A stretch of 53,107 bases of DNA from Acetobacteraceae bacterium (GTDB lineage: Bacteria > Pseudomonadota > Alphaproteobacteria > Acetobacterales > Acetobacteraceae), in NCBI GenBank assembly GCA_027487385.1, contig JAIYDS010000098.1, positions 1 to 53,107 on the forward strand, given 5' to 3'. The first letter of the stretch is position 1. The number at the start of each line of letters is the position of its first letter. The notes beneath the pieces were generated by a model, which saw only the letters and a list, made by a program, of their open reading frames with translations, was not told where the DNA came from and made no database searches. Below, in pieces: positions 25,655-33,988 of the stretch. Both the position numbers and the translations under genes were made by a program.

Positions 25655-26409
25655 GCTATGCCCTGCTGGTCGAATATGACGGCACCGATTTCGTTGGCTG
25701 GCAGCGGCAAGCCAATGGTGTCTCGGTGCAGCAGGTAATCGAGGCCGCGGCCGCGCATCTCAATGGCGGCGAACCGCCGACCGCCACCGCCGCCGGCCGC
25801 ACCGATTCGGGCGTGCATGCCGAAGGCCAGGTGGTACAGCTGGAAACCTCGGCGCCCCTGGCCCCCACGCGCATGCGGGCGGCGCTGGATTTCCACACGC
25901 GCCCGCATCGCGTGGCGATCCGCGGCGCGGCCCTGGCCGCCGAGGGCTGGTCACCGCGCTTCTCGGCCATCCAGCGCCACTACCGCTATCGCATCCTGAA
26001 CCGTGCGGCGAAGCCCGCGCTGGAGGAAGGGCGCGTCTGGCATGTGCCCCTGCCGCTCGATGCGGCGGCCATGCACAGGGCCGCCCAGGGCCTGCTCGGC
26101 CGGCATGATTTTTCGGCCTTCCGTGCCGCCTCCTGCCAGGCGGAATCGGCGGTGCGCACCATGGAGCGGCTGGATGTGATCCGCATGGAGGAAGAAATCC
26201 ACATCCTCGCCAGCGCGCGCAGCTTCCTGCACCATCAGGTGCGCAACCTGGTGGGCACGCTGCACGAGGTCGGACTCGGCCGGCGCCCCATCGCCTGGCC
26301 GCGCGAGGTGCTCGATGGGCGGGACCGCAGGTGGGCCGGGCAGACGGCGCCGCCCCAGGGCCTCACCTTCCTGCGGGTGGACTACCCCCAGCCGATCAGC
26401 TGGGCGTGA
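25648..26409 (+). CDS. truA: tRNA pseudouridine(38-40) synthase
   Basis: 253 residues from the ATG at 25648 (MPSYALLVEYDGTDFVGWQR). It isomerises uridines at 38-40 in the tRNA anticodon arm. It has the catalytic Asp in AAGRTDSGVHAEGQVV near residues 46-61, HYRYRILNR near 110, HDFSAFRA near 150 and FLHHQVRNLVGTL near 192-204. The frame is open upstream through fmt, but family starts are here. A copy of the start region sits at the fmt stop, in the direct repeat listed above. Confidence 0.95.
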   Translation: MPSYALLVEYDGTDFVGWQRQANGVSVQQVIEAAAAHLNGGEPPTATAAGRTDSGVHAEGQVVQLETSAPLAPTRMRAALDFHTRPHRVAIRGAALAAEGWSPRFSAIQRHYRYRILNRAAKPALEEGRVWHVPLPLDAAAMHRAAQGLLGRHDFSAFRAASCQAESAVRTMERLDVIRMEEEIHILASARSFLHHQVRNLVGTLHEVGLGRRPIAWPREVLDGRDRRWAGQTAPPQGLTFLRVDYPQPISWA

Positions 26410-26499
26410 TCCGCCCGGTTGCGCTGATCGGCCCAGCCATGGCTCTCTAGCCGCAGGCTCGCGGCTTGACGCGCGGCCCTTTGGAACCAGGAACCCATC

Positions 26500-28110
26500 T
26501 TGCGTCAGGTCATCCTCCTGCTGGGCCCTCCGGGGGCAGGGATCAACCGCCTCGCCCGGATTGCGCGTCGCCTGGGCTTTGCGGCCCCGGAGCAGGCCGG
26601 CGCGGCGCTGGCCGATTTCAACGCCCGCCTGCTCGCCGCGACCGGGCGGGCGCCGCTCGATCCCAAGCCCCTGCCGTCCCGGGCCCCCGACCCGCGCCAG
26701 CAGGCGGAGTGCCACGCCCACGCAGCCGAACTGCTGCGCGATGCCCTGCCGCCTCGACGTCCCCTGATGCTGGCCGATCCGGCGCTGGCGCGCCTCGCCT
26801 CGCTCTGGCCCGACATCGCCCACCGCGCCGGCGTCACGCTGAAGGTCCTGCTCGTGACCGATGCGCCGTATCGGCTTGGTCGCGCGCGGCGCCTTCGCCC
26901 GGAGGATCCGCTCCTCTGGCTCGCGCATCTTCTGCCGGCCGAGGCGGCCTCGCGCCAATTGCCGCGCGCCATCCTGGATCAGGCTGCCCTCAGCGAGGAT
27001 TGGCGGGGTGCGCTGAGCAGGGGCGCCGCGCAGATCGGCCTGCGCCTGCCGGACCTTCTCAGCCCGCGCATGGTGGAAATCGACGCCTGGTTCGCCGCGG
27101 AGGAGCCGCTGCCGCCGGAACCCCCGCCGCTGCCTGAGCCCTATCCCCTCCCGCGCCTGGGCCCACTCGCCTTGGCGTTGCATGAGGAATTGCAGGCCCT
27201 CTCGGGCGGGGGAGATCTGAACCCCGAGCCGTGGGACGCTGCGCGCGCGGCGTGGCGCGCGGCCTGGACGGAGGCCTCACCGGGCGACGGAGCCTCGGCC
27301 CTCGCGCTGCCCGATCCCCCGTCGCGCGGGCTGTCCCCGCCGGCGCCGGCCCTGCATCGTGCGCCCGAGCCGCCACGGCACCTCATCCTGCACTACCACC
27401 TCTTCAAGAACGCCGGCACTTCGCTGGATCACGCGCTGCGTGGGCATTTCGGATCGGCTTGGATGGAGAGCGAGGGCGGCGCGCAAGGCTGGCGCGGGCC
27501 GCAGATCGCAGCACTGATCGCGGCGCATCCGGGGCTGAAGGTGCTCTCCTCCCACACGGCGCTGCTGCCGCCGCCGCGCATGGCGGGCGTGGTGATCCAT
27601 CCTCTGCTCTTCCTGCGCCATCCCCTGGACCGCGTCAGATCCGTCTATGATTTCGAGCGCAAGCAGGCGACGTTGACCGAGGGGTCGCTTCTGGCCCGCG
27701 AGACCGATCTGGCCGGCTATATCCGGGCGCGGCTCGACAAGCCGAGCGATCGCACCATCCGGGACTTCCAGGTGCATCGCCTCGCCCGTGCCTTTCCGCC
27801 CACCGAGGGCAGCGAGGCAGAGCGCGCCCGGAATGCGCTCGACGTTTTGCCGCATGTCGGCCTGGTCGAGCAGTACAACGAATCGCTGCAGCGCTTCGAG
27901 GCTGGGCTGGCCGAGGCCTTCCCCGGTATCACCCTGCGGCCGACCCAGGCCAACCGCACGCAGAGCCCTGGCATGACGCTGGAGGAGCGGCTGGCCGCCA
28001 TGCGCGCCGAGATCGGCAGCGCCCTCTACGCCCAACTGGAGGACGCGAATGCGCAGGATCTGGCGCTGCACCGCGTAGCGCAGCGCCGGATGGAGTCGGC
28101 GACGGCCTGA
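26500..28110 (+). CDS. Two-domain sulfotransferase-like protein with degenerate N-terminal domain
   Basis: 536 residues from TTG 26500 with CAGGA 7 bases upstream. The C-terminal half (about 290-520) is a sulfotransferase-2 type domain: HYHLFKNAGTSLDHAL holds the 5'-phosphosulfate loop (KNAGTS) and FLRHPLDRVRSVYDF the 3'-phosphate site. The N-terminal half (1-190) also looks like a sulfotransferase: LLGPPGAGINRLARI stands where GxHRSGTS is expected, and ASRQLPRAILDQAALSEDWR matches the late part of that family, but the P-loop Ser/Thr is gone. A Pro-rich linker (EEPLPPEPPPLPEPYPLP) divides them. With the neighbouring convergent glycosyltransferase it may sulfate a surface glycan. No export signal is visible. 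Confidence 0.75.
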   Translation: MRQVILLLGPPGAGINRLARIARRLGFAAPEQAGAALADFNARLLAATGRAPLDPKPLPSRAPDPRQQAECHAHAAELLRDALPPRRPLMLADPALARLASLWPDIAHRAGVTLKVLLVTDAPYRLGRARRLRPEDPLLWLAHLLPAEAASRQLPRAILDQAALSEDWRGALSRGAAQIGLRLPDLLSPRMVEIDAWFAAEEPLPPEPPPLPEPYPLPRLGPLALALHEELQALSGGGDLNPEPWDAARAAWRAAWTEASPGDGASALALPDPPSRGLSPPAPALHRAPEPPRHLILHYHLFKNAGTSLDHALRGHFGSAWMESEGGAQGWRGPQIAALIAAHPGLKVLSSHTALLPPPRMAGVVIHPLLFLRHPLDRVRSVYDFERKQATLTEGSLLARETDLAGYIRARLDKPSDRTIRDFQVHRLARAFPPTEGSEAERARNALDVLPHVGLVEQYNESLQRFEAGLAEAFPGITLRPTQANRTQSPGMTLEERLAAMRAEIGSALYAQLEDANAQDLALHRVAQRRMESATA

Positions 28111-28128
28111 GTGCCGCGGGCCGCCGCT

Positions 28129-31100
28129 TTAGGTCCCGTAGCGCCAGGGCCGGCAGCCGCGATGCACCAGGGTGCTGCCCCCGCGATCGTAGAAATCAAG
28201 CTTGGCCAGCCATTCGCGCGTCATCTCGCGCCCCGCCTCAAAGCCATAGCGGGTGCGGGCGATGGCGAGCGCATTGTCACGCAGCCGCTGCCACAGTGCG
28301 GCATCACCGTGCAGTGCCTCGATCGCGCTGGCCCATTCCTCGGCACTTCGCGCCTGCAGATGATCGGCCCCCGGCGTGAGCCCCACCCCCTCTGCGGCGA
28401 TGGCGGAAAGCACGCTCGGCACCCCGCGCGAGATCGTCTCCAGCACCTTCCCCTTCATGCCCGCCCCCGCGAAGAGGGGCGCCACGAAGACGCGAGCCCG
28501 CGCAAACACCGGGTCCAGATCCGGCACCTGACCCGTGATGCGAATATTCGGCGCCGCCAGGGCCAGGATCGAATCCGGCGGATTGCTGCCCACCACCTCC
28601 AGCACGATGTGCGGGGCACGCTGCGCCAGGAGCGGCATCACCTCCCGCGCCAGGAACTCGACGGCGGCGATGTTCGGCGGGTGACGGAAGCCACCGAGGA
28701 AGAGCAGGCCGGAGGTCGCATCGAAGCGGGGCAGCAGTGCGTCATTCACCTCCACCACCCAGGGAAGCTTGGCCAATGGGCGCGAATCCAGCAGATGGCT
28801 CTCCAGCACGGCAAGCTCCGTGTCGGAGTAGCTGAGGGTCAGGTCGGCCGCGCGAACGACGGCGAGTTCGGCCTCGCGCGTGGTCCGTGCGCCCTCCGTG
28901 GTGTAGAATTCGCTGCCCGCCGTGGCCTCGCGCGCTTCACGGAGGAAATGCAGATCCGCGAGGTTGAAGGCGATCTTGGTGGCCGGCGCGTGGCGGCGGA
29001 TCAGGTCCATGATGTCCTGCGCCACCGCGTAGCGGTTGACATACACGAGATCATAGTCGCGGGCGCTCTTCTCGACGAAGGCCTCGAAGCCGGTAACGAA
29101 GGGCGCATACAGGCATTCCACACCGATGCGCTGCAGCGCCAGCACGTGTCGGTCCATATAGGCGAGGTTCCGCGGCAGGAAGGTGACCTTGGCGCCCAGG
29201 CTCTGCAGCAGGCGGATCTCCTGATAGGCGGCATAGCCTCCGGCATCGGCATCGACGAAGGGGTAGCGGTGATCCACGAAAAGGACGCGCAGCGCGGCGT
29301 GGCGATCCTGCTCACGCTCCGCGTTCACGCCCAGCTTGCCGTGACTGGCGACCAGGGGGGCCCATTTCCGCTTGAACTTCGGACGGTTCACCTCCTGGAA
29401 GCGCTTCATGCCGGCGCTGGTGTTGGTGCCAGAAGAATGCCCCTCGAAATGGAAAACCACGGAGGTGGGCACATAGACCACCTTCCGCCCGGCCTGCCGC
29501 ACCCGCATCGCAAGGTCGGTGTCTTCGAAATAGCCGGGGGCGAATTCCGGGCTGAAGCCGCCAAGCTCTTCCCACAGCGGCCGCTCGATCAGGATGGCCG
29601 CGCCAGAGACGTAGTCCACCTGCCGCAGGTAATTGTAGCGCGGATCGGCCGGGTTGCCGCCACGCCCGACATTCCAGGGATCGCCTGAATTCCAGACGAT
29701 GCCGCCCGCCTCCTGCAACCGCCCATTGGTGTGGAGGAGCTTCGCCCCGGCGAGCCCCACACCCTCGAAATGCGTGAAGACCGCGAGCAACTCATCCAGC
29801 CAGCGCGATGTGACCTCGGTGTCGTTGTTCAGGAAAGCGATGAAGCGCCCGCGCGCAAGCCGCGCGCCGGCATTGCAGGCGCCGACGAAGCCTTGCGCCT
29901 CCGCATGGCGGATGATCCGCACGCCCTCGAGGAGGGTCTCCGCCTGCGTGGTGGCGTCGGTGGAGCCGTCATCCACCAGGATCACCTCGAAGCTGGCCTC
30001 GCTAAAGGCGAAAATGAGCGAGGCGATGCAGAGATAGGTGGCCTCGAAGCCGTTATGGGCCGGGATGACGATGGAGACCTCGGGCGCGGCCACCTGGGGC
30101 AGGGTGAGGGTGGGGTAGTGTGCCTGCTTGCGCAGCCCGCCCAGAACATCGTCATGCCGCCGCAGCAGATCGGGCTGCGGCCGCCAATGCGGCCTGCCTG
30201 CCGCCTCAAGCCAGGCGCGATAGGTCGCGAAGTGGAAGCGCGCGGCGGGCGAGCCGGCGATATCGACCGGTGAGCCCGCATGGGCCTGGATCGTCTGCCA
30301 GGGCGTGACATGGCTCGAGAGGATGTCGGTCAGCGCACCGAGGAGCTGCTGGCTGGGCAGGTGGCGCAGCTCCACCAGGTGCAGCAGCCCGTCCATATGC
30401 CTCAGGTCGAGGAAAAGCTCGGCGGTGAAGCGGCCTTCGCTGGGCTGGATCTCGGCCGTGGCGCTCAGCTCGCCATCCACGAAGGCACCCAGCTGCTCCC
30501 CGGGGGCGACGCCAGGCGCGATGCGGCCGACAGCCAGCAGGCGGCGATGGGTGAGGGTCATCCGCCGCAGCTGCAGCGGCAAGGCGCGGGCCGGAAAGAC
30601 GAGGCCCGGAAGGATCTCCGTCTGCGCACCAAAATCCACGTGCAGGCTCGTGTGCAGGACACGGCCCAGAGCAGGCGGTCGCAGGCGCACCGTGAGCGCC
30701 TCAAAGCCCTCGAGCCCGGACAGACCCGTCAGATGGGGCGGCAGGGCGTAGCTTGGCCCCTGCGCCCCGCGCGAGATCGCGCGCAGTGTCACATCCGCAA
30801 AGAAGACATAGCTCGTCTCACGCCGCGCGGTCGGGCCCTTCTCGATCTCGATCGTGAGCCGGGCCGCAGCTTCGGGCGCCATGAAGATCACCTCGACGGG
30901 CTCATAATCCCGCCGGGTCGAGCCACCGGAACGCCCAGTGCTGAGCGGCCGGACCTCGCGCTGCAATTCCTGTCCCTCGGCATCCCGGCAGGTCAGCACC
31001 ATCTGCGCGGTGCAGCGCTGCATGCCGATCAGGGCTGTCAGCCGGTAGGGAGTGGAGGGGCGGATCGCGCAGCCCTCCGCCCCGCTGGCATCCCGCAACA

Positions 31101-31602
31101 GGGCCGTCGCGGCCACCGGGCCGTTCCCCTCCTGCCCCGCGAGGGAGCCCAGGAAAAACACATCCATGCCCGGCAGGCTGGTCGAGGGAGAATGGTTGCG
31201 CCCGCTGCGTGCCCGCCCGGCATGGCGGAAATCCCAGGTGAGGCCTGGCTCCTTCAGCACGTCCGTGCCGGCGATGGGAAGGAACTTCGCCTCCTCGGCA
31301 AAGACCTCGACCAGCTCCTGCGGCCGGGTCTGGAAGAAAAAGCGCGGGACATGCCCCGCCGCCGCAAAGAGGACGAGGTTCAGCTCGCCCGAGCCGCCCA
31401 GGCTGTGCTCGACGATCCTTGAAGGGAGAGCCGCGCCACCGGCCGGGACCAGCGGCGGCAAGGCGGGCTCCGCACCGGCGGAAGCGGACATCTCTGGCGC
31501 CTCGGCGAGCGGAGCCGGCATCGCGACCGCGGTGGCGGCATCGTGTTTCGTCGGCGTGGCCGTCGCCGGGGAGGGTGCCGGAGCCTGGCTGTCTGAGGTC
31601 AT
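28129..31602 (-). CDS. Very large GT2-GT4 glycosyltransferase with unassigned N-terminal region
   Basis: 1157 residues from the ATG at 31602; a TTG at 31686 would add 28. An Ala/Pro-rich tail is followed by an N-terminal region (to about 430) I cannot assign. A GT2 domain begins near 506 (PEVSIVIPAHNG, VILVDDGSTDATT), with LNNDTEV near 592 and EDTDLAMRVRQAG near 693. A GT-B/GT4 part begins near 767 (LRVLFVDHRYPFVDADAGGY) and has LLFLGGFRHPPN and FAGAGMKGKVLETISRGVP. GT2 and GT4 are clearly paralogous to those of the gene at 1176-3395. It is convergent with the sulfotransferase and likely builds a sulfated or otherwise modified surface glycan; substrates are unknown. Confidence 0.85.
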   Translation of the reverse strand: MTSDSQAPAPSPATATPTKHDAATAVAMPAPLAEAPEMSASAGAEPALPPLVPAGGAALPSRIVEHSLGGSGELNLVLFAAAGHVPRFFFQTRPQELVEVFAEEAKFLPIAGTDVLKEPGLTWDFRHAGRARSGRNHSPSTSLPGMDVFFLGSLAGQEGNGPVAATALLRDASGAEGCAIRPSTPYRLTALIGMQRCTAQMVLTCRDAEGQELQREVRPLSTGRSGGSTRRDYEPVEVIFMAPEAAARLTIEIEKGPTARRETSYVFFADVTLRAISRGAQGPSYALPPHLTGLSGLEGFEALTVRLRPPALGRVLHTSLHVDFGAQTEILPGLVFPARALPLQLRRMTLTHRRLLAVGRIAPGVAPGEQLGAFVDGELSATAEIQPSEGRFTAELFLDLRHMDGLLHLVELRHLPSQQLLGALTDILSSHVTPWQTIQAHAGSPVDIAGSPAARFHFATYRAWLEAAGRPHWRPQPDLLRRHDDVLGGLRKQAHYPTLTLPQVAAPEVSIVIPAHNGFEATYLCIASLIFAFSEASFEVILVDDGSTDATTQAETLLEGVRIIRHAEAQGFVGACNAGARLARGRFIAFLNNDTEVTSRWLDELLAVFTHFEGVGLAGAKLLHTNGRLQEAGGIVWNSGDPWNVGRGGNPADPRYNYLRQVDYVSGAAILIERPLWEELGGFSPEFAPGYFEDTDLAMRVRQAGRKVVYVPTSVVFHFEGHSSGTNTSAGMKRFQEVNRPKFKRKWAPLVASHGKLGVNAEREQDRHAALRVLFVDHRYPFVDADAGGYAAYQEIRLLQSLGAKVTFLPRNLAYMDRHVLALQRIGVECLYAPFVTGFEAFVEKSARDYDLVYVNRYAVAQDIMDLIRRHAPATKIAFNLADLHFLREAREATAGSEFYTTEGARTTREAELAVVRAADLTLSYSDTELAVLESHLLDSRPLAKLPWVVEVNDALLPRFDATSGLLFLGGFRHPPNIAAVEFLAREVMPLLAQRAPHIVLEVVGSNPPDSILALAAPNIRITGQVPDLDPVFARARVFVAPLFAGAGMKGKVLETISRGVPSVLSAIAAEGVGLTPGADHLQARSAEEWASAIEALHGDAALWQRLRDNALAIARTRYGFEAGREMTREWLAKLDFYDRGGSTLVHRGCRPWRYGT

Positions 31603-31695
31603 GCGGGACAGGCCCTTTTCAATCGAGCGGTCGGGCCGGCAGGGTCGGACATCACGACTGGCCCCGGAAACCCATGGTTTTAGCAATGGTCCATC

Positions 31696-32223
31696 CTAAT
31701 TGCCTGATGTGGCTGCGGCAATTCTGCCCTCGCCCCAGGGCCGGATCTCCTGCGCCGGCAGGGACCGCAGCAGCGCCTGCACCGTCTCGCCCGTCACCGG
31801 ATGACGCCAATCCGGCGCGACCTCGGCGAGTGGATGCAGCACGAAGCCGCGCTGGGTCATGCGCGGATGCGGCAGCATCAGGGCCGGCGTCGCCTGGCGC
31901 TGGCCGTGGCAATCCAGCAGATCGAGATCGAGCGTGCGCGGCGCATTCGGATAGGGCCGCGCGCGATGATGCGCGGCCTCGATCGCGTGCAGCGCCGCCA
32001 GCAGCGCCGCGGGCTCGGCGGCGCCCGAGAGCCGCGCCACGCCATTCACGAACCAGGGCGCGCCGGGCATGGGCGGGATGGGCGCACTCTCCCACCAGCG
32101 GGAGAGCGCGCGCAGGCTGAGGCCCGGCAGGGCATCCAGTGCGGCGGCGGCGGCGCGGCAGGTCTCGCGCGGCAGGCTGCCATCGGGGGTGGGCAGGCTG
32201 GCGCCGATGCCGATCAGGATCAT
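31696..32223 (-). CDS. folK: 2-amino-4-hydroxy-6-hydroxymethyldihydropteridine pyrophosphokinase
   Basis: 175 residues, HPPK size. It transfers pyrophosphate from ATP to the pterin in folate synthesis. Family marks are ILIGIGASLPTPDG near the start (GSNL variant, here GASL), FVNGVARL near 57-64, RTLDLDLLDC near 95-104 with the metal-binding Asp pair, and LPHPRMTQRGFVLHPLAEVAP near 117-137. folB and folP are not adjacent. It lies 93 bases upstream of the large glycosyltransferase on the same strand. Confidence 0.94.
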   Translation of the reverse strand: MILIGIGASLPTPDGSLPRETCRAAAAALDALPGLSLRALSRWWESAPIPPMPGAPWFVNGVARLSGAAEPAALLAALHAIEAAHHRARPYPNAPRTLDLDLLDCHGQRQATPALMLPHPRMTQRGFVLHPLAEVAPDWRHPVTGETVQALLRSLPAQEIRPWGEGRIAAATSGN

Positions 32224-32296
32224 GGGCGACGGGCTCTCATCACCCCGGCATAGGCGAGATCCGCGCGGCGCGAAACGCGTGCGGGCGCAGGCAGCA

Positions 32297-33271
32297 CTAC
32301 CCGGCCGTGATTCCCAGGCTTCGGATCATCCCCCCCACCTGCGCCACATCCCGCTGCACGAAGGCGGTGAATTCCGCTGGGGCGAGGGGCGTCGGCGCGA
32401 TGGCGTGGTCCAGCAGGCGCGGGCGCACCTGGTCGCTGCGCAACGCCGCCTGCGTCTCGGCGTTCAGCCGCTCGACGATGGGCGCCGGCAGATTGGCGGG
32501 GCCGGAAATGCCCACCCAGTTCAGCACGATCACCGTGGGGAAACCCAGCTCGGGCATGGCAGGCAGGCTGGGCGCCATGGGGTTGCGCTCGGCCGCACTG
32601 ACCGCCAGGCCGCGCAGGCGGCCGGCCGCGAAATGCTCCAGGTATTGCGGCATGGTGTCGAAGGCGAGCGGCACCTGGCCGTTCAGCAGGTCCGGCAGCA
32701 GGGGCGCGCTGCCGCGATACGGCACATGGGTCAGCTCCACATTGGCCGCGCGCTGGAACATCTCGCCATAGATATGCCCGACCGAGCCGGCGCCGGAGCT
32801 GCCGAAGCTGGGCGGGGTGCGCTGCGCACGGATCCAGGTGATGAGGGAGGGGATATCCGTCGCGGGGATGAAGCGCGGATTGACCACGATCGCGGCCGGG
32901 GCGGCGCCGATATAGGTGATGTGGGTGAAGCTGCGCACCGGGTCATAGCCCGCCTGCGGATAAAGCGGGGGCGAGGTGGTGATTGGCGCGGTGTTGGACA
33001 GGAAGAGCGTGTAGCCATCGGCCGGCTGCTGCGCGACATGCAGCGCCGAAAGCGTGCCGCCCGCACCGGGCCGATTATCCACCACGAAGCGCTGGTTGAA
33101 GGCGGCCGAATAGTGCTCGGCCAGAAGCCGCGCCGTGATGTCCGAGGAACCGCCCGGCGGGAAGGAGACGACGATGCGCACCGGGCGCGAGGGCCAGGCG
33201 GCTTGCGCCCGCGCCTGCACAGCCGGAAGGCAGAGTGGTGCCGCAAGCAAGGGCAGATGACGACGACGCAT
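32297..33271 (-). CDS. Bug/TctC-family tripartite tricarboxylate transporter binding protein
   Basis: 324 residues from the ATG at 33271, with GGAGG about 8 bases upstream; an in-frame ATG at 33289 lies before that site. It has a signal peptide (MRRRHLPLLAAPLCLPAVQA), then WPSRPVRIVVSFPPGGSSD, VVDNRPGAGGTLSALHVA, FGSSGAGSVGHIYGEM and THVPYRGSAPLLPDLLNG, all Bug marks. It follows the Asp/Glu-racemase-like gene by 48 bases and may supply that enzyme's substrate, for example a dicarboxylate or malonate derivative. This is inference from position only. Confidence 0.9.
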   Translation of the reverse strand: MRRRHLPLLAAPLCLPAVQARAQAAWPSRPVRIVVSFPPGGSSDITARLLAEHYSAAFNQRFVVDNRPGAGGTLSALHVAQQPADGYTLFLSNTAPITTSPPLYPQAGYDPVRSFTHITYIGAAPAAIVVNPRFIPATDIPSLITWIRAQRTPPSFGSSGAGSVGHIYGEMFQRAANVELTHVPYRGSAPLLPDLLNGQVPLAFDTMPQYLEHFAAGRLRGLAVSAAERNPMAPSLPAMPELGFPTVIVLNWVGISGPANLPAPIVERLNAETQAALRSDQVRPRLLDHAIAPTPLAPAEFTAFVQRDVAQVGGMIRSLGITAG

Positions 33272-33319
33272 GGGCCAAACCTCCATCAACGGAGGAAGCC
33301 TTGCATCAAGCGTGCCGGA

Positions 33320-33988
33320 TTACGCGCCCATCATCAGGAGCGCCGCGCGCAGGCCGAGCAGCGTCGCATCCCAGACCGGCTTGCCGGCCGCTTCCTCGCC
33401 GATCAGCGGGACGGGGTAGTTGGTGCACCAGCCCAGGATCAGGTCGCAATGCGGCGCCACCCGCGCCGCCTGGGCCGCGATCACCTCGCGCCCGGTTGCG
33501 GCATAGGAGAGGTTGTCGGACAGGCCCAGATGGTCCTCCGCCGTCACGTTCCAGCCGCGCGCGGCAAAGGCGGCGATGAGCTTGGCTTGGTAGGCGTCGT
33601 TATAGGGGGTGATCAGGCCGATGCGCGTCGGTCCGCGCGCCGCCAGCGCGGCTTCGAGGGCGAGGCCCGAAGTGGTGGCGGGGATGCCCGTCGCCGCGGT
33701 GATACGCTGGGCCAGGTCCCGGTCATGCTCCAGGCCGATGACGCCGCCCTTGCTGCCATTCCACAGGATGACTCCCGGCTTCGCGTGGCTCAGCAATTCC
33801 GCCGCGCGCAGCATGCCCTCCAGGTCATAGCTGTCCGGGAAGGGGTCGCTCGTGCCGTGGACGGGAATGCGCGCAAAGATGGGCAGGACGCCCGTCACCT
33901 CGCGCAGCGCCGCCTGGGTTAACGCCTCCACCACCGTATTGCCGGAGGGGGTGATGGTGCCGAGCACCTTGGGGCCGGCGAGGATCAT
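33320..33988 (-). CDS. Asp/Glu racemase superfamily enzyme, maleate isomerase / arylmalonate decarboxylase branch
   Basis: 222 residues. The N-terminal VLGTITPSGNTVVE is the maleate cis-trans isomerase and arylmalonate decarboxylase signature (family VPSSNTVxE). The first catalytic position, a Cys in racemases and isomerases, falls in LWNGSKGG (residues 75-82), where no Cys is present. The second is Cys188 in GWCTNYP. One-Cys members such as arylmalonate decarboxylase catalyse decarboxylation rather than two-base isomerisation. TPYNDAYQAKL near 127-137 is the second half-barrel. The start overlaps the stop of the PhoX-like gene (ATGA). Activity is unproven. Confidence 0.8.
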   Translation of the reverse strand: MILAGPKVLGTITPSGNTVVEALTQAALREVTGVLPIFARIPVHGTSDPFPDSYDLEGMLRAAELLSHAKPGVILWNGSKGGVIGLEHDRDLAQRITAATGIPATTSGLALEAALAARGPTRIGLITPYNDAYQAKLIAAFAARGWNVTAEDHLGLSDNLSYAATGREVIAAQAARVAPHCDLILGWCTNYPVPLIGEEAAGKPVWDATLLGLRAALLMMGA

